From Gammaproteobacteria bacterium (GTDB lineage Bacteria; Pseudomonadota; Gammaproteobacteria; Coxiellales; Coxiellaceae): 53,949 nt of DNA. A program made the translations under genes and the position numbers. Below are positions 1 through 9,067 of this stretch, in pieces. Positions within the stretch are counted from its first letter, which is position 1. Each line of letters starts with the position of its first letter. The notes beneath the pieces were generated by a model. That model searched no databases. It worked only from the letters and a program-made list of their open reading frames with translations, and was not told where the DNA came from. The stretch is taken from contig JAUIDD010000015.1 of NCBI GenBank assembly GCA_030429175.1, forward strand, positions 1 through 53,949, in the 5' to 3' direction.

Positions 1-211
1 CAGCTTGTCTTGCTGGTGCTTGTCCTAGTCCTGCGCTTAATACACAGCCTATAGTGACAAGATCTATATGATTAGCATTGATGCCAGCGTGTTCATAGTT
101 AGCATGTATGGTGTAACTTGCGAGTTTTGGTGTTGTTACATTTTTATAGTAACCATTAAAGCTACCAATCGCAGTTCGAAAGGCATTAATAATTAAAATG
201 TCGTCAGTCAT
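1..211 (-). CDS. Thiolase (acetyl-CoA acetyltransferase family), N-terminal part only
   Basis: The reverse strand from 211 to the window edge encodes about 70 residues beginning MTDDILIINAFRTAIGSFNG and running to VLSAGLGQAPARQA. The 'RTAIGSFNG' start and 'GLGQAPARQ' are typical of the N-terminal domain of acetyl-CoA C-acetyltransferases, which condense two acetyl-CoA or cleave 3-ketoacyl-CoA. In full-length family members the nucleophilic cysteine follows shortly after this point, so it lies outside the window. The start codon is 11 bases after the stop of the isovaleryl-CoA dehydrogenase gene, so the two are probably one operon for leucine or fatty-acid breakdown. The exact substrate cannot be told from this fragment. 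Confidence 0.85.
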   Translation of the reverse strand, partial: MTDDILIINAFRTAIGSFNGYYKNVTTPKLASYTIHANYEHAGINANHIDLVTIGCVLSAGLGQAPARQA

Positions 212-222
212 GGTATTCTCAG

Positions 223-1383
223 CTATGGGTTTAATTTCATAAGTTCGCGTCCAATAATGAGACGGCGAATTTCAGAAGTGCCTGCGCCGATTTCATAGAG
301 CTTGGCATCACGTAATAGGCGCCCTGCGGGGAATTCATTAATGTAGCCGTTACCGCCCAGGCATTGTATGGTTTGAAGCGCAACTTGGGTTGCGTTTTCA
401 GAAGCGAATAAAATAACAGCAGCAGCATCATGGTTTGTTACAGTACCAGAATCACATGCTTGTGCAGCTTGATAAAGATACGCACGCGAGGCATTAAGTA
501 CTGTATACATATCGGCAACTTTTGCTTGGATCAGTTGGTAGTCACCAATAGGTTTGCCAAATTGTTTGCGCTCATGAACATAAGGTAAGACGATGTCCAT
601 GCAGGCTTGCATCAGTCCAATTGGTCCTGCCGCAAGGACAACGCGCTCATAGTTTAGGCCACTCATTAAGACTGAAACACCATGATTGAGTTCTCCTAAT
701 ATATTTTCACGTGGCACGATACAGTCATTAAAAACTAGCTCACAAGTATCAGAGCCGCGCATGCCGAGCTTGTCAAGCTTCTGGGCAGTAGTAAATCCAG
801 GCATGCCTTTTTCTATGATGAAAGCTGTAATACCATGCGAACCTGCTTTAGGATCTGTTTTTGCATAAACAATTAATACGTCAGCTTCAGGCCCATTGGT
901 AATCCACATTTTAGTACCATTAAGAACAAAGTCATCACCTTTAATGGTTGCTGACAATTTCATGCTAACGACATCTGAGCCAGAGTTCGCCTCACTCATG
1001 GCTAAAGCACCGACAAATTCTCCGCTACATAAATTGGGTAAATAGCGTTGCTTTTGAGCATTGCTACCAAAGCGGTGGATTTGATTTACACATAAGTTAG
1101 AGTGTGCACCGTAGCTTAAGCCAATAGAGCCTGATGCTCTGCTTATTTCTTCCATGGCAATCACATGCTCAAAGTAACCCATGTTAGAACCACCATAATG
1201 TTCGTCTACGGTGATCCCCAATAGTCCGAGCGCCCCAAGTTTGGGCCAAAGTGCTCGTGGAAATTGATTGCTTTCATCAATCTGTTGTGCGATTGGAGCA
1301 ACTTCACTTTTGGCAAATTGATATACAGAGTCGCGTAATAGTGAGGCCGTTTCTGAAAGATTAGTAGTCATCCCTTGAATCAT
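223..1383 (-). CDS. ivd: Isovaleryl-CoA dehydrogenase
   Basis: A 386-residue FAD acyl-CoA dehydrogenase, full length for the family. The N-terminal helical domain is followed by the FAD-binding stretch [13 protein letters not shown] (127-139) and MWITNG (159-164). The catalytic base appears to be Glu246 in [11 protein letters not shown], the position used by isovaleryl-CoA dehydrogenases, while the place where short- and medium-chain enzymes carry their Glu reads [12 protein letters not shown] (363-374). This combination favours isovaleryl-CoA dehydrogenase, which oxidises isovaleryl-CoA to 3-methylcrotonyl-CoA in leucine breakdown and passes electrons to ETF. An AGGAG lies about 10 bases before the first ATG; a second in-frame ATG four codons later is possible. 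A thiolase gene follows directly. Confidence 0.9.
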   Translation of the reverse strand: MIQGMTTNLSETASLLRDSVYQFAKSEVAPIAQQIDESNQFPRALWPKLGALGLLGITVDEHYGGSNMGYFEHVIAMEEISRASGSIGLSYGAHSNLCVNQIHRFGSNAQKQRYLPNLCSGEFVGALAMSEANSGSDVVSMKLSATIKGDDFVLNGTKMWITNGPEADVLIVYAKTDPKAGSHGITAFIIEKGMPGFTTAQKLDKLGMRGSDTCELVFNDCIVPRENILGELNHGVSVLMSGLNYERVVLAAGPIGLMQACMDIVLPYVHERKQFGKPIGDYQLIQAKVADMYTVLNASRAYLYQAAQACDSGTVTNHDAAAVILFASENATQVALQTIQCLGGNGYINEFPAGRLLRDAKLYEIGAGTSEIRRLIIGRELMKLNP

Positions 1384-1497
1384 AGATCAAAGTCTCCTAA
1401 GCTAGGTCATTAGCGCCGAGCAGGCGTTGGCGACGATTCGCTGTGGGATATTGTATATCCCAAGTGAGCAAAGTAAAAGAATAGAGGAGATTTATTT

Positions 1498-2187
1498 GTG
1501 ACGGAAGTTGAGGTCATTCCTGGTTGGGTGCATGGACTCGATGAATACGAGCAAATGTTCGATTTAAAGCCAATCGACTATGAAAAAACAATACTCGATT
1601 TTCCAGGTAGTATTTCTAGTTTCAATGCAGAAGCATACGAGAAGGGCTCTCGTATTATAAGTGGTGACGCTATTTATCGTTTGGATATTGAAGATATGCG
1701 TGCATATGCAAATAATTTATTCGATATGAATGCTGCTTACTTAAAAAAGCATGCAAATAAAATATTAAAAGAAGGCACTCAAGCATTAGATAGAATTTTT
1801 GCGATGTGGGAGCGTAATAAACTTCATTTTCTCCAAGACTATGCAACAGGTAAGCGTCAAGAACGTTATGAATCAGTGTTGATGCCTGAGCTTCCTTATG
1901 CCAATCACCAGTTTCAATTAGCGCTTTGCTCTGACTATGTATTTTGTCGTCATGCACAAAATGACTGTCGTCCTGACCAGGTGATATTTGAGTTGTGTCG
2001 TGTGAGTGAAGAGTTGCGTATCTTTCCGTTATTAACAGAGAAAGGTACTATTTCTGAATGGTTGGGGCCTGTGATGTTAAAGTTACAAAAAAATAACTAT
2101 GGTATCGAGATTCGTGAGGTATCATTTAAAAATTTAATCGGCGCGAATGCGATGTTGCGCGTATGGGCACTAGAATGTACCGTTTAA
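1498..2187 (+). CDS. SAM-dependent methyltransferase-like protein
   Basis: A 229-residue protein starting with GTG, preceded by AGAGGAGA with 7-base spacing. Residues 32-60 (ILDFPGSISSFNAEAYEKG then IISGDAIYRL) look like motif I and the acidic loop of a class I Rossmann methyltransferase family common in Legionella-like bacteria, with Pro in place of the usual second Gly (FPGS instead of GxGxG). No other catalytic signature is visible, so the substrate is unknown and loss of activity is possible. The 3' end overlaps the pyrD start by 13 bases, which suggests translational coupling. The function is inferred from fold pattern only. Confidence 0.65.
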   Translation: MTEVEVIPGWVHGLDEYEQMFDLKPIDYEKTILDFPGSISSFNAEAYEKGSRIISGDAIYRLDIEDMRAYANNLFDMNAAYLKKHANKILKEGTQALDRIFAMWERNKLHFLQDYATGKRQERYESVLMPELPYANHQFQLALCSDYVFCRHAQNDCRPDQVIFELCRVSEELRIFPLLTEKGTISEWLGPVMLKLQKNNYGIEIREVSFKNLIGANAMLRVWALECTV

Positions 2188-3173
2188 TTAGGCCGCTATT
2201 ATTTTGTTTAGACCCAGAAACAGCGCATAGACTTGCACAACAATTTTTAAATTTATGTGTTCCCAAGCGCCAACCTAAGTCTCAGCAATCACCAATCGAA
2301 TTAATGGGTATGAAATTTCCTAATCGCATTGGTATGGCAGCAGGCTGGGATAAAAATGGTGATTGTATCGATGCATTATTAAGCCTTGGCTTTGGTTTTG
2401 TTGAAGTTGGTACGGTCACACCACGTCCTCAGTCTGGTAATCCTAAACCGCGTTTATTTCGTATTCCACGAGCGCAGGCGATGATTAATCGTATGGGTTT
2501 TAATAATCATGGCGTTGATTACTTAGTGGCGCGATTGCAGCAGCGACGCATGCCCGGCATTGTCGGGGTTAACATTGGTAAAAATAAAGATACGTCAAAC
2601 GAATATGCTTACAAAGACTATAATACATGCCTCGAAAAAGTGTATACGTATGCCGATTATATTACGATAAATCTTTCATCACCAAACACCCCTGGTCTCA
2701 GAGATCTACAAGCAGAGCACCAACTGGATGCGTTGCTTGCGCAAATTGATTACTGTCGCCAAGAATTGGCACAACGGCATGGTAAATATGTGCCGTTGCT
2801 CGTTAAGCTTTCCCCTGATTACCCTCACTCTGAGCTAGAAGCATTTATAAATATCCTCTTGAAGCATCAAATCGATGGCATTATCGCGACCAATACCTCA
2901 CTTTCGCGAGAAGGTGTAGAGGGGCTGCCAAATGCGTTAGAAGCAGGTGGCTTAAGTGGCCGAGTGATCGCTGATCGTGCTACTCAAGCAGTGGCAGCTA
3001 TAGCGGCAATTGCCGGTCCTAACTTACCGATTATTGGTGTAGGTGGGATAGATAGCATCGAGGCTGCAGAAGAGAAATTTACTGCAGGAGCAAGCTTAAT
3101 TCAGCTCTATACAGGCCTAATCTATCAGGGGCCAGCGCTTCTAAACCAGCTTCTTAGGCATAAAATCAGTTAG
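2175..3173 (+). CDS. pyrD: Dihydroorotate dehydrogenase (quinone), class 2
   Basis: Oxidises dihydroorotate to orotate in pyrimidine synthesis, using FMN and membrane quinone. The chosen ATG at 2175 gives MYRLIRPLLFCLDPETAH, the normal amphipathic start of class 2 enzymes; an in-frame ATG 12 bases earlier would add MGTR. Family landmarks are GMAAGWDKNG, EVGTVTPRPQSGNPKPRLFR, INRMGFNNHG, the catalytic-loop NLSSPNTPGLR (Ser pair at 168-169 of the 332-residue protein), TNTSLSR, GGLSGR and IGVGGIDS, the last two contacting the FMN phosphate. The start lies inside the end of the upstream methyltransferase-like gene. All key residues appear intact. Confidence 0.95.
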   Translation: MYRLIRPLLFCLDPETAHRLAQQFLNLCVPKRQPKSQQSPIELMGMKFPNRIGMAAGWDKNGDCIDALLSLGFGFVEVGTVTPRPQSGNPKPRLFRIPRAQAMINRMGFNNHGVDYLVARLQQRRMPGIVGVNIGKNKDTSNEYAYKDYNTCLEKVYTYADYITINLSSPNTPGLRDLQAEHQLDALLAQIDYCRQELAQRHGKYVPLLVKLSPDYPHSELEAFINILLKHQIDGIIATNTSLSREGVEGLPNALEAGGLSGRVIADRATQAVAAIAAIAGPNLPIIGVGGIDSIEAAEEKFTAGASLIQLYTGLIYQGPALLNQLLRHKIS

Positions 3174-3301
3174 TTATAATATTTCCAGCCTATTTTAAGT
3201 ATATCTATAGCTCTTAATTTATCTTTAATTTTCATACTGTATATTAACACCAACAGCAAGTAATTAGCTCAGGGATTTGTGCATAAGTATGGGGCAGGTT
3301 A
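3174..3301 (+). promoter_or_regulatory. Leader and probable promoter of orphan gene copy 1, repeated before copy 2
   Basis: The roughly 100 bases before the start at 3302 are clearly similar to the roughly 100 bases before the start at 5166. Shared blocks include 'gtatctttaat/ttatctttaat', 'tatattaac', 'ggatttgtncataantatggggcag', and then the start codon at the same distance. TATATT just before 'aac' is a plausible -10 box, and GGGGCAG is the likely ribosome site. Conservation of a non-coding leader with each copy means that the promoter was duplicated with the gene. Confidence 0.55.
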
Positions 3302-4915
3302 ATGTCGAGAAAAAACAAGTCAATACTAAAATCTAAAGTACGGTTTGGTTATCCCTGTGATGATATGACTGTAGCTCAGTCTTTGCAAAAATTTTTTGTT
3401 AGAAACATCAACAAAATAAATCCGTGGCCAGTAGTTAGCATTTTTGGTGACTCTAAGATTCCTGTAGAACCTATCGTTCTCGGTAAGATATCAGAAGTAC
3501 AGTGTAAAGATATTTTGAATTTGACTTCGAAGCATGCGGAGCACTTTAGCTTTAAATTTTACGGTACAATTCCTGATATCATTTTGCAGCAAGTTGAGTT
3601 AATTAAAATGGGTTATTCATTTAAAATTTTTGCAACAAGTTGTGATGAAAATGGTGATTGGCGACCGCTTGAAACAGTTAAATTACATCTATATGAAGTG
3701 GGTGGTTTTGCTAATGAAGCATTACATAGTGTTTATGCTAAAAGCTTTTTTTTCGGTATATTAGGCCCTGCTTCTCCTTTAGCTATGACTGGTATGGCAG
3801 GTAAGGATTTTGAGTTACTGAGTCAAGTTCATCATTCGGCCCATACATTCCATGTTTCTGGTGAGTTAGCCGAGACAACAGGGCATGGATTGATGATGAA
3901 AAGGCATTTCAGTACTCATGCTAAAGGAAAGCAGAAGGAAGATCGAGCTGAGCGCTGGATGAAGGGTAAAAAGCCTTCTAAAATTTATAACAAATTATTT
4001 AGAAAAAAATACATGCTTGAGTTAAGGCTTGATGCTTGTTCCAAAAATCAGCATGCTGCTAAATATGGTACAGGTAAAACTACATACGACACGGGTCGTG
4101 TAACTGAAAAACCAATTGATATATCGTTACATATACTCTACGCATTATTGAACCGTATGCCATCGGCGCCCGCCTCTGAAGCTGAGTTAGCTGCATTAAA
4201 ATACAATATTTTAAAAGCCGAGCTACCTAGTTACTTAAAATATAAAGATAAACTAAGCGATGCAGTTGTAGTTTTGAGAGATTGTGAGCACCACCTAGCG
4301 ACTATTTTAGACTTCTTTCATAAAGTGCAAACAAGAGCAGCATTAAACATTGAAAAAGCACTTGAACATAGTATGACTCAAGTAAATAGTACATTAATTA
4401 AAAATTCTGATGTCGATAAAGTCGCACTTAAAAAATTATATGAACGCACTAAAAGATTATCATTGTTGCCAATAACTGCAGATGCTAAGAAAGAGCTAGC
4501 CTCTATTAAGCATGAATTAAAATTGGTATATGCAAGGGCCCGTGTTGAAAAAATGTTGCACTTACAAATCGACGAAATTATAACTTTTGCTTATACAGGT
4601 GAGTTACCTGATGGTATAGAAGAAGTGGCAAACACTGACACATTTAATGACAAGGTATACCACCAAGCGTATCAGGTAATTTATTTTTCGAGGCACGCCA
4701 GGCTACCACAAGCTATGACGGATGAGCAGCTAGCAGCATTTAAAGCCTATACACAAGCGGGTGTAATGCCTGAGTTTCTTGAAGTGGGTGTTGAGCCTGT
4801 GTGTGTAACACGAAATGAGAGTGCTATTGTAGGTGCAGTTAATTTTGGAAGGCTTTTTTCTACTGATAGAAACAGGATGTTACCAGTTGAAACAGAATTC
4901 GTTTTTAGTGTATAG
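3302..4915 (+). CDS. Orphan protein, tandem family copy 1 (possible effector)
   Basis: I do not recognise this 537-residue protein. It has no signal peptide or membrane segment and is rich in Lys and His. It is homologous along its length to the protein at 5166-6749: shared blocks include PVEPIVLG, FYGTIPDIILQQ, ETVKLHLYEVGGF, YDTGRVTEKPIDISL, and a C-terminal block from FAYTGELPDGIE to GVMPEFLEVGVEP. The middle (about 155-240) differs between copies and is basic. The ATG at 3302 follows GGGGCAG with 4 bases between, the same layout as copy 2. Tandem paralogous orphans of this size are common among type IV effectors in Legionellales, but no secretion signal is proven here. Confidence 0.6.
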   Translation: MSRKNKSILKSKVRFGYPCDDMTVAQSLQKFFVRNINKINPWPVVSIFGDSKIPVEPIVLGKISEVQCKDILNLTSKHAEHFSFKFYGTIPDIILQQVELIKMGYSFKIFATSCDENGDWRPLETVKLHLYEVGGFANEALHSVYAKSFFFGILGPASPLAMTGMAGKDFELLSQVHHSAHTFHVSGELAETTGHGLMMKRHFSTHAKGKQKEDRAERWMKGKKPSKIYNKLFRKKYMLELRLDACSKNQHAAKYGTGKTTYDTGRVTEKPIDISLHILYALLNRMPSAPASEAELAALKYNILKAELPSYLKYKDKLSDAVVVLRDCEHHLATILDFFHKVQTRAALNIEKALEHSMTQVNSTLIKNSDVDKVALKKLYERTKRLSLLPITADAKKELASIKHELKLVYARARVEKMLHLQIDEIITFAYTGELPDGIEEVANTDTFNDKVYHQAYQVIYFSRHARLPQAMTDEQLAAFKAYTQAGVMPEFLEVGVEPVCVTRNESAIVGAVNFGRLFSTDRNRMLPVETEFVFSV

Positions 4916-4946
4916 AAAGATAATAGCATAAAGGATGGGGCTAAAA

Positions 4947-5123
4947 ATGGGTAAGGTTAAATTAGGTTATCCAGAATACAACGAAGCGCAAGCATTTAGA
5001 TTGGGCAATTTATCACGCAAGCAGCGTGATGAGCAGGCCATATTGTTTAAGCTGAGTCAAATATATAATTTAGCTGTTAATGTATCTTTAATATTTATCC
5101 TATATATTAACTACCGAGAATAA
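4947..5123 (+). pseudogene. Remnant of the same orphan family, internal deletion
   Basis: A 58-codon frame starting MGKVKLGYPEYNE and reaching FRLGNLSRKQRDEQA. It matches the N-terminus of copy 2 (RKQVKSGYLECGNEQIYRLGN) and then jumps directly to the later NVSRKQR block, missing about 33 residues between. After about 45 residues similarity ends and the sequence runs into the leader of copy 2. The preceding 'atggggc' corresponds to the untranslated leader of the full copies, so the in-frame ATG at 4935 is probably not the start. It is best read as a decayed third copy left by unequal recombination, though a short expressed peptide cannot be excluded. Confidence 0.55.
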
Positions 5124-5165
5124 GTGAATACCTCATGGATTTGTACATAAATATGGGGCAGATTG

Positions 5166-6749
5166 ATGCGAAAACAAGTAAAATCAGGTTATCTAGAGTG
5201 CGGAAATGAGCAAATATATAGATTGGGCAATCCTTTTGTGTCTAATCAAGAATTATTGCACCCACGTCATGTGCTAAGTCCCGATGATAAAAAGACGCCA
5301 GTAGAGCCAATTATTTTAGGTAATGTATCACGCAAGCAGCGTAGTAAGCTAGGCATCAAAGGACCATATAAGCCATCCATGAGCTTTGAGTTTCATGGAA
5401 CATTTTATGAAATTTTGCAGCAACAATTTAGCTTGATTAAAAAGGGAACCCCATATTATCTCTATGCGACGAGTAATATCGATGACATAAACTGGGCGCC
5501 TAAGCAGACAGTGAAAATTCATGTCAAATCAACCGGCGGCTTTACCAATAAGTCAGCTCATGGACATTATATGTCTGCAGTTTCAGGTGGTGGCGGTATA
5601 GCATCAGGTTTCACTGAATTTTTAGGTGGGGATCTTTCATCAGGTTTTCAGCTTGCGGGTGGTGAAACAGCTGTTTATGGTGATAATGGTTTTGATGCAA
5701 GTCAGGTACTTGTTCAGTCTGCTCATGGTTCTGCGAGGAAAAAAGTAACTAAAAAGCCCAAGCATAGGGTTCATAAGGGTTATGAAAAATGGATCGAAAA
5801 GGATAATAAAAGGCCGCTTTTAAAAAAGGTTATAAATACTTTTTTTAGAACAAAACATCGTTTAGTATTATGTCTAGATTTACCTGCAAGGGTTGAGAGA
5901 AGTGGTCATGTATACGATACGGGTAGAGTAACACATAAACCAATTAATATTTCCTTGCAACTCATTTATATGCTTACCAATGGTATTGCATCTCAAGCTG
6001 CAACGGATGCTGAGTTAGCCGCACTTAATTATCATATTTTAAAGGATGAGCTGCCACCACATATGCGTCTTGAGGAGCTTGTATCTGATGCCGTGGTGCT
6101 TATAGGCGATGAAGTGTGCCATGTCGCGAGTATATTAGATTTCTTCTCTAAGACACAGTCTCGAGAAACGCTGCTGGTGATAGATGAGTTGAAGCAGCAA
6201 ATAGACCAAATGACGAGTGCTCACGCAGGTGACCCTAATATTGATACAGCTGCTACTAAAGTATTATATGAGAGAGTTAAAGCACTCGCTATAAAAAGTG
6301 ACGCTAATGATTCTGTTGACTTGATTGATCGCGAATGTAAGCTGTTACGTGCAGTACCGCATGTTGAGAGATTGTTACAAACTCAAATAGATGAGATTAA
6401 GCGATTTGCTTATTCAGGTGAGTTACCTGATGGTATAGAAGCGCTAGCAAACACTGACACATTTGATGACAAGGTATACCAGCAATCGTATGAAGTAATT
6501 TATTTTTCGAGGCACACCAGGTTACCACAAGCTATGACAGATAGGCAGTTAACAGCATTTAAAAAATATACACAAACGGGTGTAATGCCTAGTTTTCTTG
6601 AAGAAGGGGTCGCGCCAATTTCGGTAAAAGATGTGACTTCTGATATTGCTTTGCTTGCAGTTGCGCAAAACCGCTCTGGATTATTTTCAAGTGACGCGAC
6701 AAATAATAATGATCTCAGTGAAGCAGGTAGTTATTCCTTTACACTTTAA
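5166..6749 (+). CDS. Orphan protein, tandem family copy 2 (possible effector)
   Basis: A 527-residue paralogue of the protein at 3302-4915. The ATG at 5166 is chosen over the TTG one codon upstream because it keeps the same GGGGCAG-to-ATG spacing as copy 1. N-terminal similarity covers GYLECGNEQIYRLGN, PVEPIILGNVS, FEFHGTFYEILQQQ and TVKIHVKSTGGF. A Gly-rich, variable loop (about 135-180) is followed by a basic stretch (KKVTKKPKHRVHKGYEKW). The C-terminal block around FAYSGELPDGIEALANTDTF through GVMPSFLEEGVAP is nearly the same as copy 1 even at DNA level. It has no signal peptide or membrane segment, and its function is unknown. It overlaps the convergent MFS gene by 4 bases. Confidence 0.6.
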   Translation: MRKQVKSGYLECGNEQIYRLGNPFVSNQELLHPRHVLSPDDKKTPVEPIILGNVSRKQRSKLGIKGPYKPSMSFEFHGTFYEILQQQFSLIKKGTPYYLYATSNIDDINWAPKQTVKIHVKSTGGFTNKSAHGHYMSAVSGGGGIASGFTEFLGGDLSSGFQLAGGETAVYGDNGFDASQVLVQSAHGSARKKVTKKPKHRVHKGYEKWIEKDNKRPLLKKVINTFFRTKHRLVLCLDLPARVERSGHVYDTGRVTHKPINISLQLIYMLTNGIASQAATDAELAALNYHILKDELPPHMRLEELVSDAVVLIGDEVCHVASILDFFSKTQSRETLLVIDELKQQIDQMTSAHAGDPNIDTAATKVLYERVKALAIKSDANDSVDLIDRECKLLRAVPHVERLLQTQIDEIKRFAYSGELPDGIEALANTDTFDDKVYQQSYEVIYFSRHTRLPQAMTDRQLTAFKKYTQTGVMPSFLEEGVAPISVKDVTSDIALLAVAQNRSGLFSSDATNNNDLSEAGSYSFTL

Positions 6750-7999
6750 ATGCTGTAGCGAAAACGGTGTTTATCTAAGTGTGCCATGAGGTCCATTTGT
6801 ATAATGACAAATATGGCAACCACTGCACTAAATGAGACATAAAATCCGGCATAATTAGCCATATGATGGTGTGCGAAGCAATGTGCGATCAAGGCAGCAG
6901 AGCTCCCAAAGATAGCGATACTTATATTCCATGTGACCGTGATGCCGCTGTAACGCAATTCAGTTGGAAATAAATCAAAAAGTGTTTTAAACATAGGGGC
7001 AAGTGATAGTCCCATGCCTATACCATATAAGAACATGGCAAATATCATATTATTAATCGTATGTGTGTCAGCCAGAATAAACATAAATGGTGGAATCACA
7101 GTTGCAGAAACTAGTCCTACTAGTAACACGGTATGTTTTTGAGTATAGTCGGTAATCAAGCCTGCAAGTGGTATCATACACATGGCAACGACTTGACCGA
7201 AAATAGTTGCAATAGCAACTGAGTGAGTGCGAAAGTGACAAAAGTCAATTAAGTAGGTATGAAAATAAATATTGCAAATGTAAGTGTAGAGTCCCATAAA
7301 AGCAGCAAACGCAAAAGTAATGCCAATTGGGCCTGGATATTTTTTTAGTGCTGTTAAAAAAGGTGTTCTTCTGATTTTACGATAGCGCATGATTTTTTTA
7401 AATTCAGGTGTTTCAGGCAATGCAAAGCGTAAAAGTCCCACAGTAATGCAGAGTAGGCTGCTAATAATATAAGCGATACGCCAGCTATCATGCGATAGAT
7501 GTTTACTCGTAAATAACATAATCAAAAAGGCAGTTAAGCACATGCCTGCACTTGCAGCTGCACCGCTGAGACTGGCAAAAAAGTTTGGTAATCTCTCAGT
7601 ATGTTCTAGGATGAAGATACTCACGCCATTTTCACCTGCGAGTGCCATACTCAAGGTGATGCGTAGCAAGAATAGACAAATGGTGGCACTAATACCCCAC
7701 TCAGCATAGGCAGGTAAGATGCCCATTGCCAAGGTGGTGATACCCATTAGTAGTGATGAAAAGACCATGGCTTTTTTGCGTCCACGGCGATCAGCGAAGT
7801 GGCCAAAATAAAGTGCACCCAATGGTCTAAGCAATAACCCTGAGGCAAAAATTGCAAAAACCCAGGTTAGCCTCTGATTTAATGGCATTTGTGGAAAAAA
7901 TTCTTTAGCAATAATATTGGCTAAATAGCCATATAAGGTGTAATCCATCCATTCAATGGTGGTACCTAGAAGGCTCAATATTGCAACGCGTTTAGACAT
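6746..7999 (-). CDS. MFS permease, metabolite:H+ symporter (ProP/KgtP-like) group
   Basis: A 417-residue, 12-segment transporter of the inner membrane. The start (RVAILSLLGTTIEWMDYTLYGYLA) matches the MHS group, where the first helix carries a conserved E-W/F-D pattern. The loop between helices 2 and 3 has the MFS signature GHFADRRGRKKAM. Helix 5 contains LAGENG, similar to the GGE/PGE motif of this group. Substrates in the group include dicarboxylates, proline/betaine and other osmolytes; the sequence does not say which. Legionella-type bacteria carry many such permeases for scavenging host metabolites. It is transcribed alone, convergent with the orphan family. Confidence 0.85.
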   Translation of the reverse strand: MSKRVAILSLLGTTIEWMDYTLYGYLANIIAKEFFPQMPLNQRLTWVFAIFASGLLLRPLGALYFGHFADRRGRKKAMVFSSLLMGITTLAMGILPAYAEWGISATICLFLLRITLSMALAGENGVSIFILEHTERLPNFFASLSGAAASAGMCLTAFLIMLFTSKHLSHDSWRIAYIISSLLCITVGLLRFALPETPEFKKIMRYRKIRRTPFLTALKKYPGPIGITFAFAAFMGLYTYICNIYFHTYLIDFCHFRTHSVAIATIFGQVVAMCMIPLAGLITDYTQKHTVLLVGLVSATVIPPFMFILADTHTINNMIFAMFLYGIGMGLSLAPMFKTLFDLFPTELRYSGITVTWNISIAIFGSSAALIAHCFAHHHMANYAGFYVSFSAVVAIFVIIQMDLMAHLDKHRFRYSI

Positions 8000-8137
8000 G
8001 GTTTGTGGTCCAGTGGCTTATACAGTTACAACGTCCATGTATTTTGAACAAGTTACAGTAAGTTAAGTTTTTTTTCTAGCAAAACTTTTGCCATGTTCTA
8101 TACTCATTCATAGTGAGTTTTACTTTTAGGAGTGATT

Positions 8138-9010
8138 ATGAGTGGAAAGTGGAAGGCAGTGATGCTTGCAGTCATACTAAGCTGTAGCTGGATATTTTCT
8201 GGTCAGGCACTAGCATTTGTGAAGGGCATTTATATTTCGCAGTCTACAGCGCAAAATCCTAAAAAAATGCACTATCTCGAACGCGAATCAAAAGCAGTTG
8301 GTATTGATACATTTATTATTGATACACAATATCGTAATTCGAGATATGCTATTAACGTTAAAAATGCGGTTAAGCGCGGCTTTAGAGTTGTATCGCGTAT
8401 CGTTATGTTTCCTGGTGGTGGCAGACACCATCAGATAACAAATAAAAATATCTGGAAGAAAAAACTAGCATTAGCACAATACGCCATTCATCTAGGTGCT
8501 AAAGAGATTCAGCTTGATTACATTCGTTATTCGGTAAAGACAGGGTCATCTAAGGAAAAAGCGTATCATGTGAATAAGGTAATTAAGTATTTTCGCAAGC
8601 ATTTGCCCAAGCATATCAAACTACAAATTGATATTTTTGGTGTAGCTGCATTCAAGCCGTCGAATACAATTGGTCAGAATGTTAAAGTTTTTGCACCATC
8701 CATAGATGCAATTTGTCCTATGGTGTATCCATCACATTACGAGCCATTTCGTTTACATGCTGCTAAGCCATATAATACGGTTCTCACATCTGTGGATGCG
8801 CTCCAGCGTCAATTACAGAATCACAAGAACATTAATATTTATGCTTATATAGAGCTATACAATTATCGTGTACCGATGAGCTATGCCAAGCGTGTCAGCT
8901 ATACGCGCGCTCAAATTCAAGCCGCTAAAGATGCTGGTGCACAAGGCTTCTATGTCTGGAGTGCACGAAATCAATATGACATTTTATTTGATGTGCTCAG
9001 AAACTCTTAA
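8138..9010 (+). CDS. Secreted DUF4015-type putative glycoside hydrolase
   Basis: A 290-residue protein with an N-terminal signal peptide ending near SGQALA (cleavage before FVKGIYIS). The ATG at 8138 follows TAGGAG by 5 bases; the upstream GTG overlaps that ribosome site and is rejected. The mature part begins VKGIYIS and carries IDTFIIDTQ, GAKEIQLDYIRYS and ICPMVYPSHY, the layout of the DUF4015 family, a TIM-barrel group related to glycoside hydrolases. QLDYIRY holds an acidic residue at the end of a strand, in the position expected for catalysis. It probably acts on a periplasmic or cell-surface polysaccharide; the substrate is not known. Confidence 0.75.
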   Translation: MSGKWKAVMLAVILSCSWIFSGQALAFVKGIYISQSTAQNPKKMHYLERESKAVGIDTFIIDTQYRNSRYAINVKNAVKRGFRVVSRIVMFPGGGRHHQITNKNIWKKKLALAQYAIHLGAKEIQLDYIRYSVKTGSSKEKAYHVNKVIKYFRKHLPKHIKLQIDIFGVAAFKPSNTIGQNVKVFAPSIDAICPMVYPSHYEPFRLHAAKPYNTVLTSVDALQRQLQNHKNINIYAYIELYNYRVPMSYAKRVSYTRAQIQAAKDAGAQGFYVWSARNQYDILFDVLRNS

Positions 9011-9067
9011 GCTGTAAACAGACCCTAAAAAATGGTAGAGTGCCTCTTTATTTACTAAAGGCGCGCT

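Noticed and set aside
8132..8137. GTG start two codons upstream for the DUF4015 protein
   Set aside because: The GTG overlaps the TAGGAG ribosome site, while the ATG at 8138 has proper spacing.
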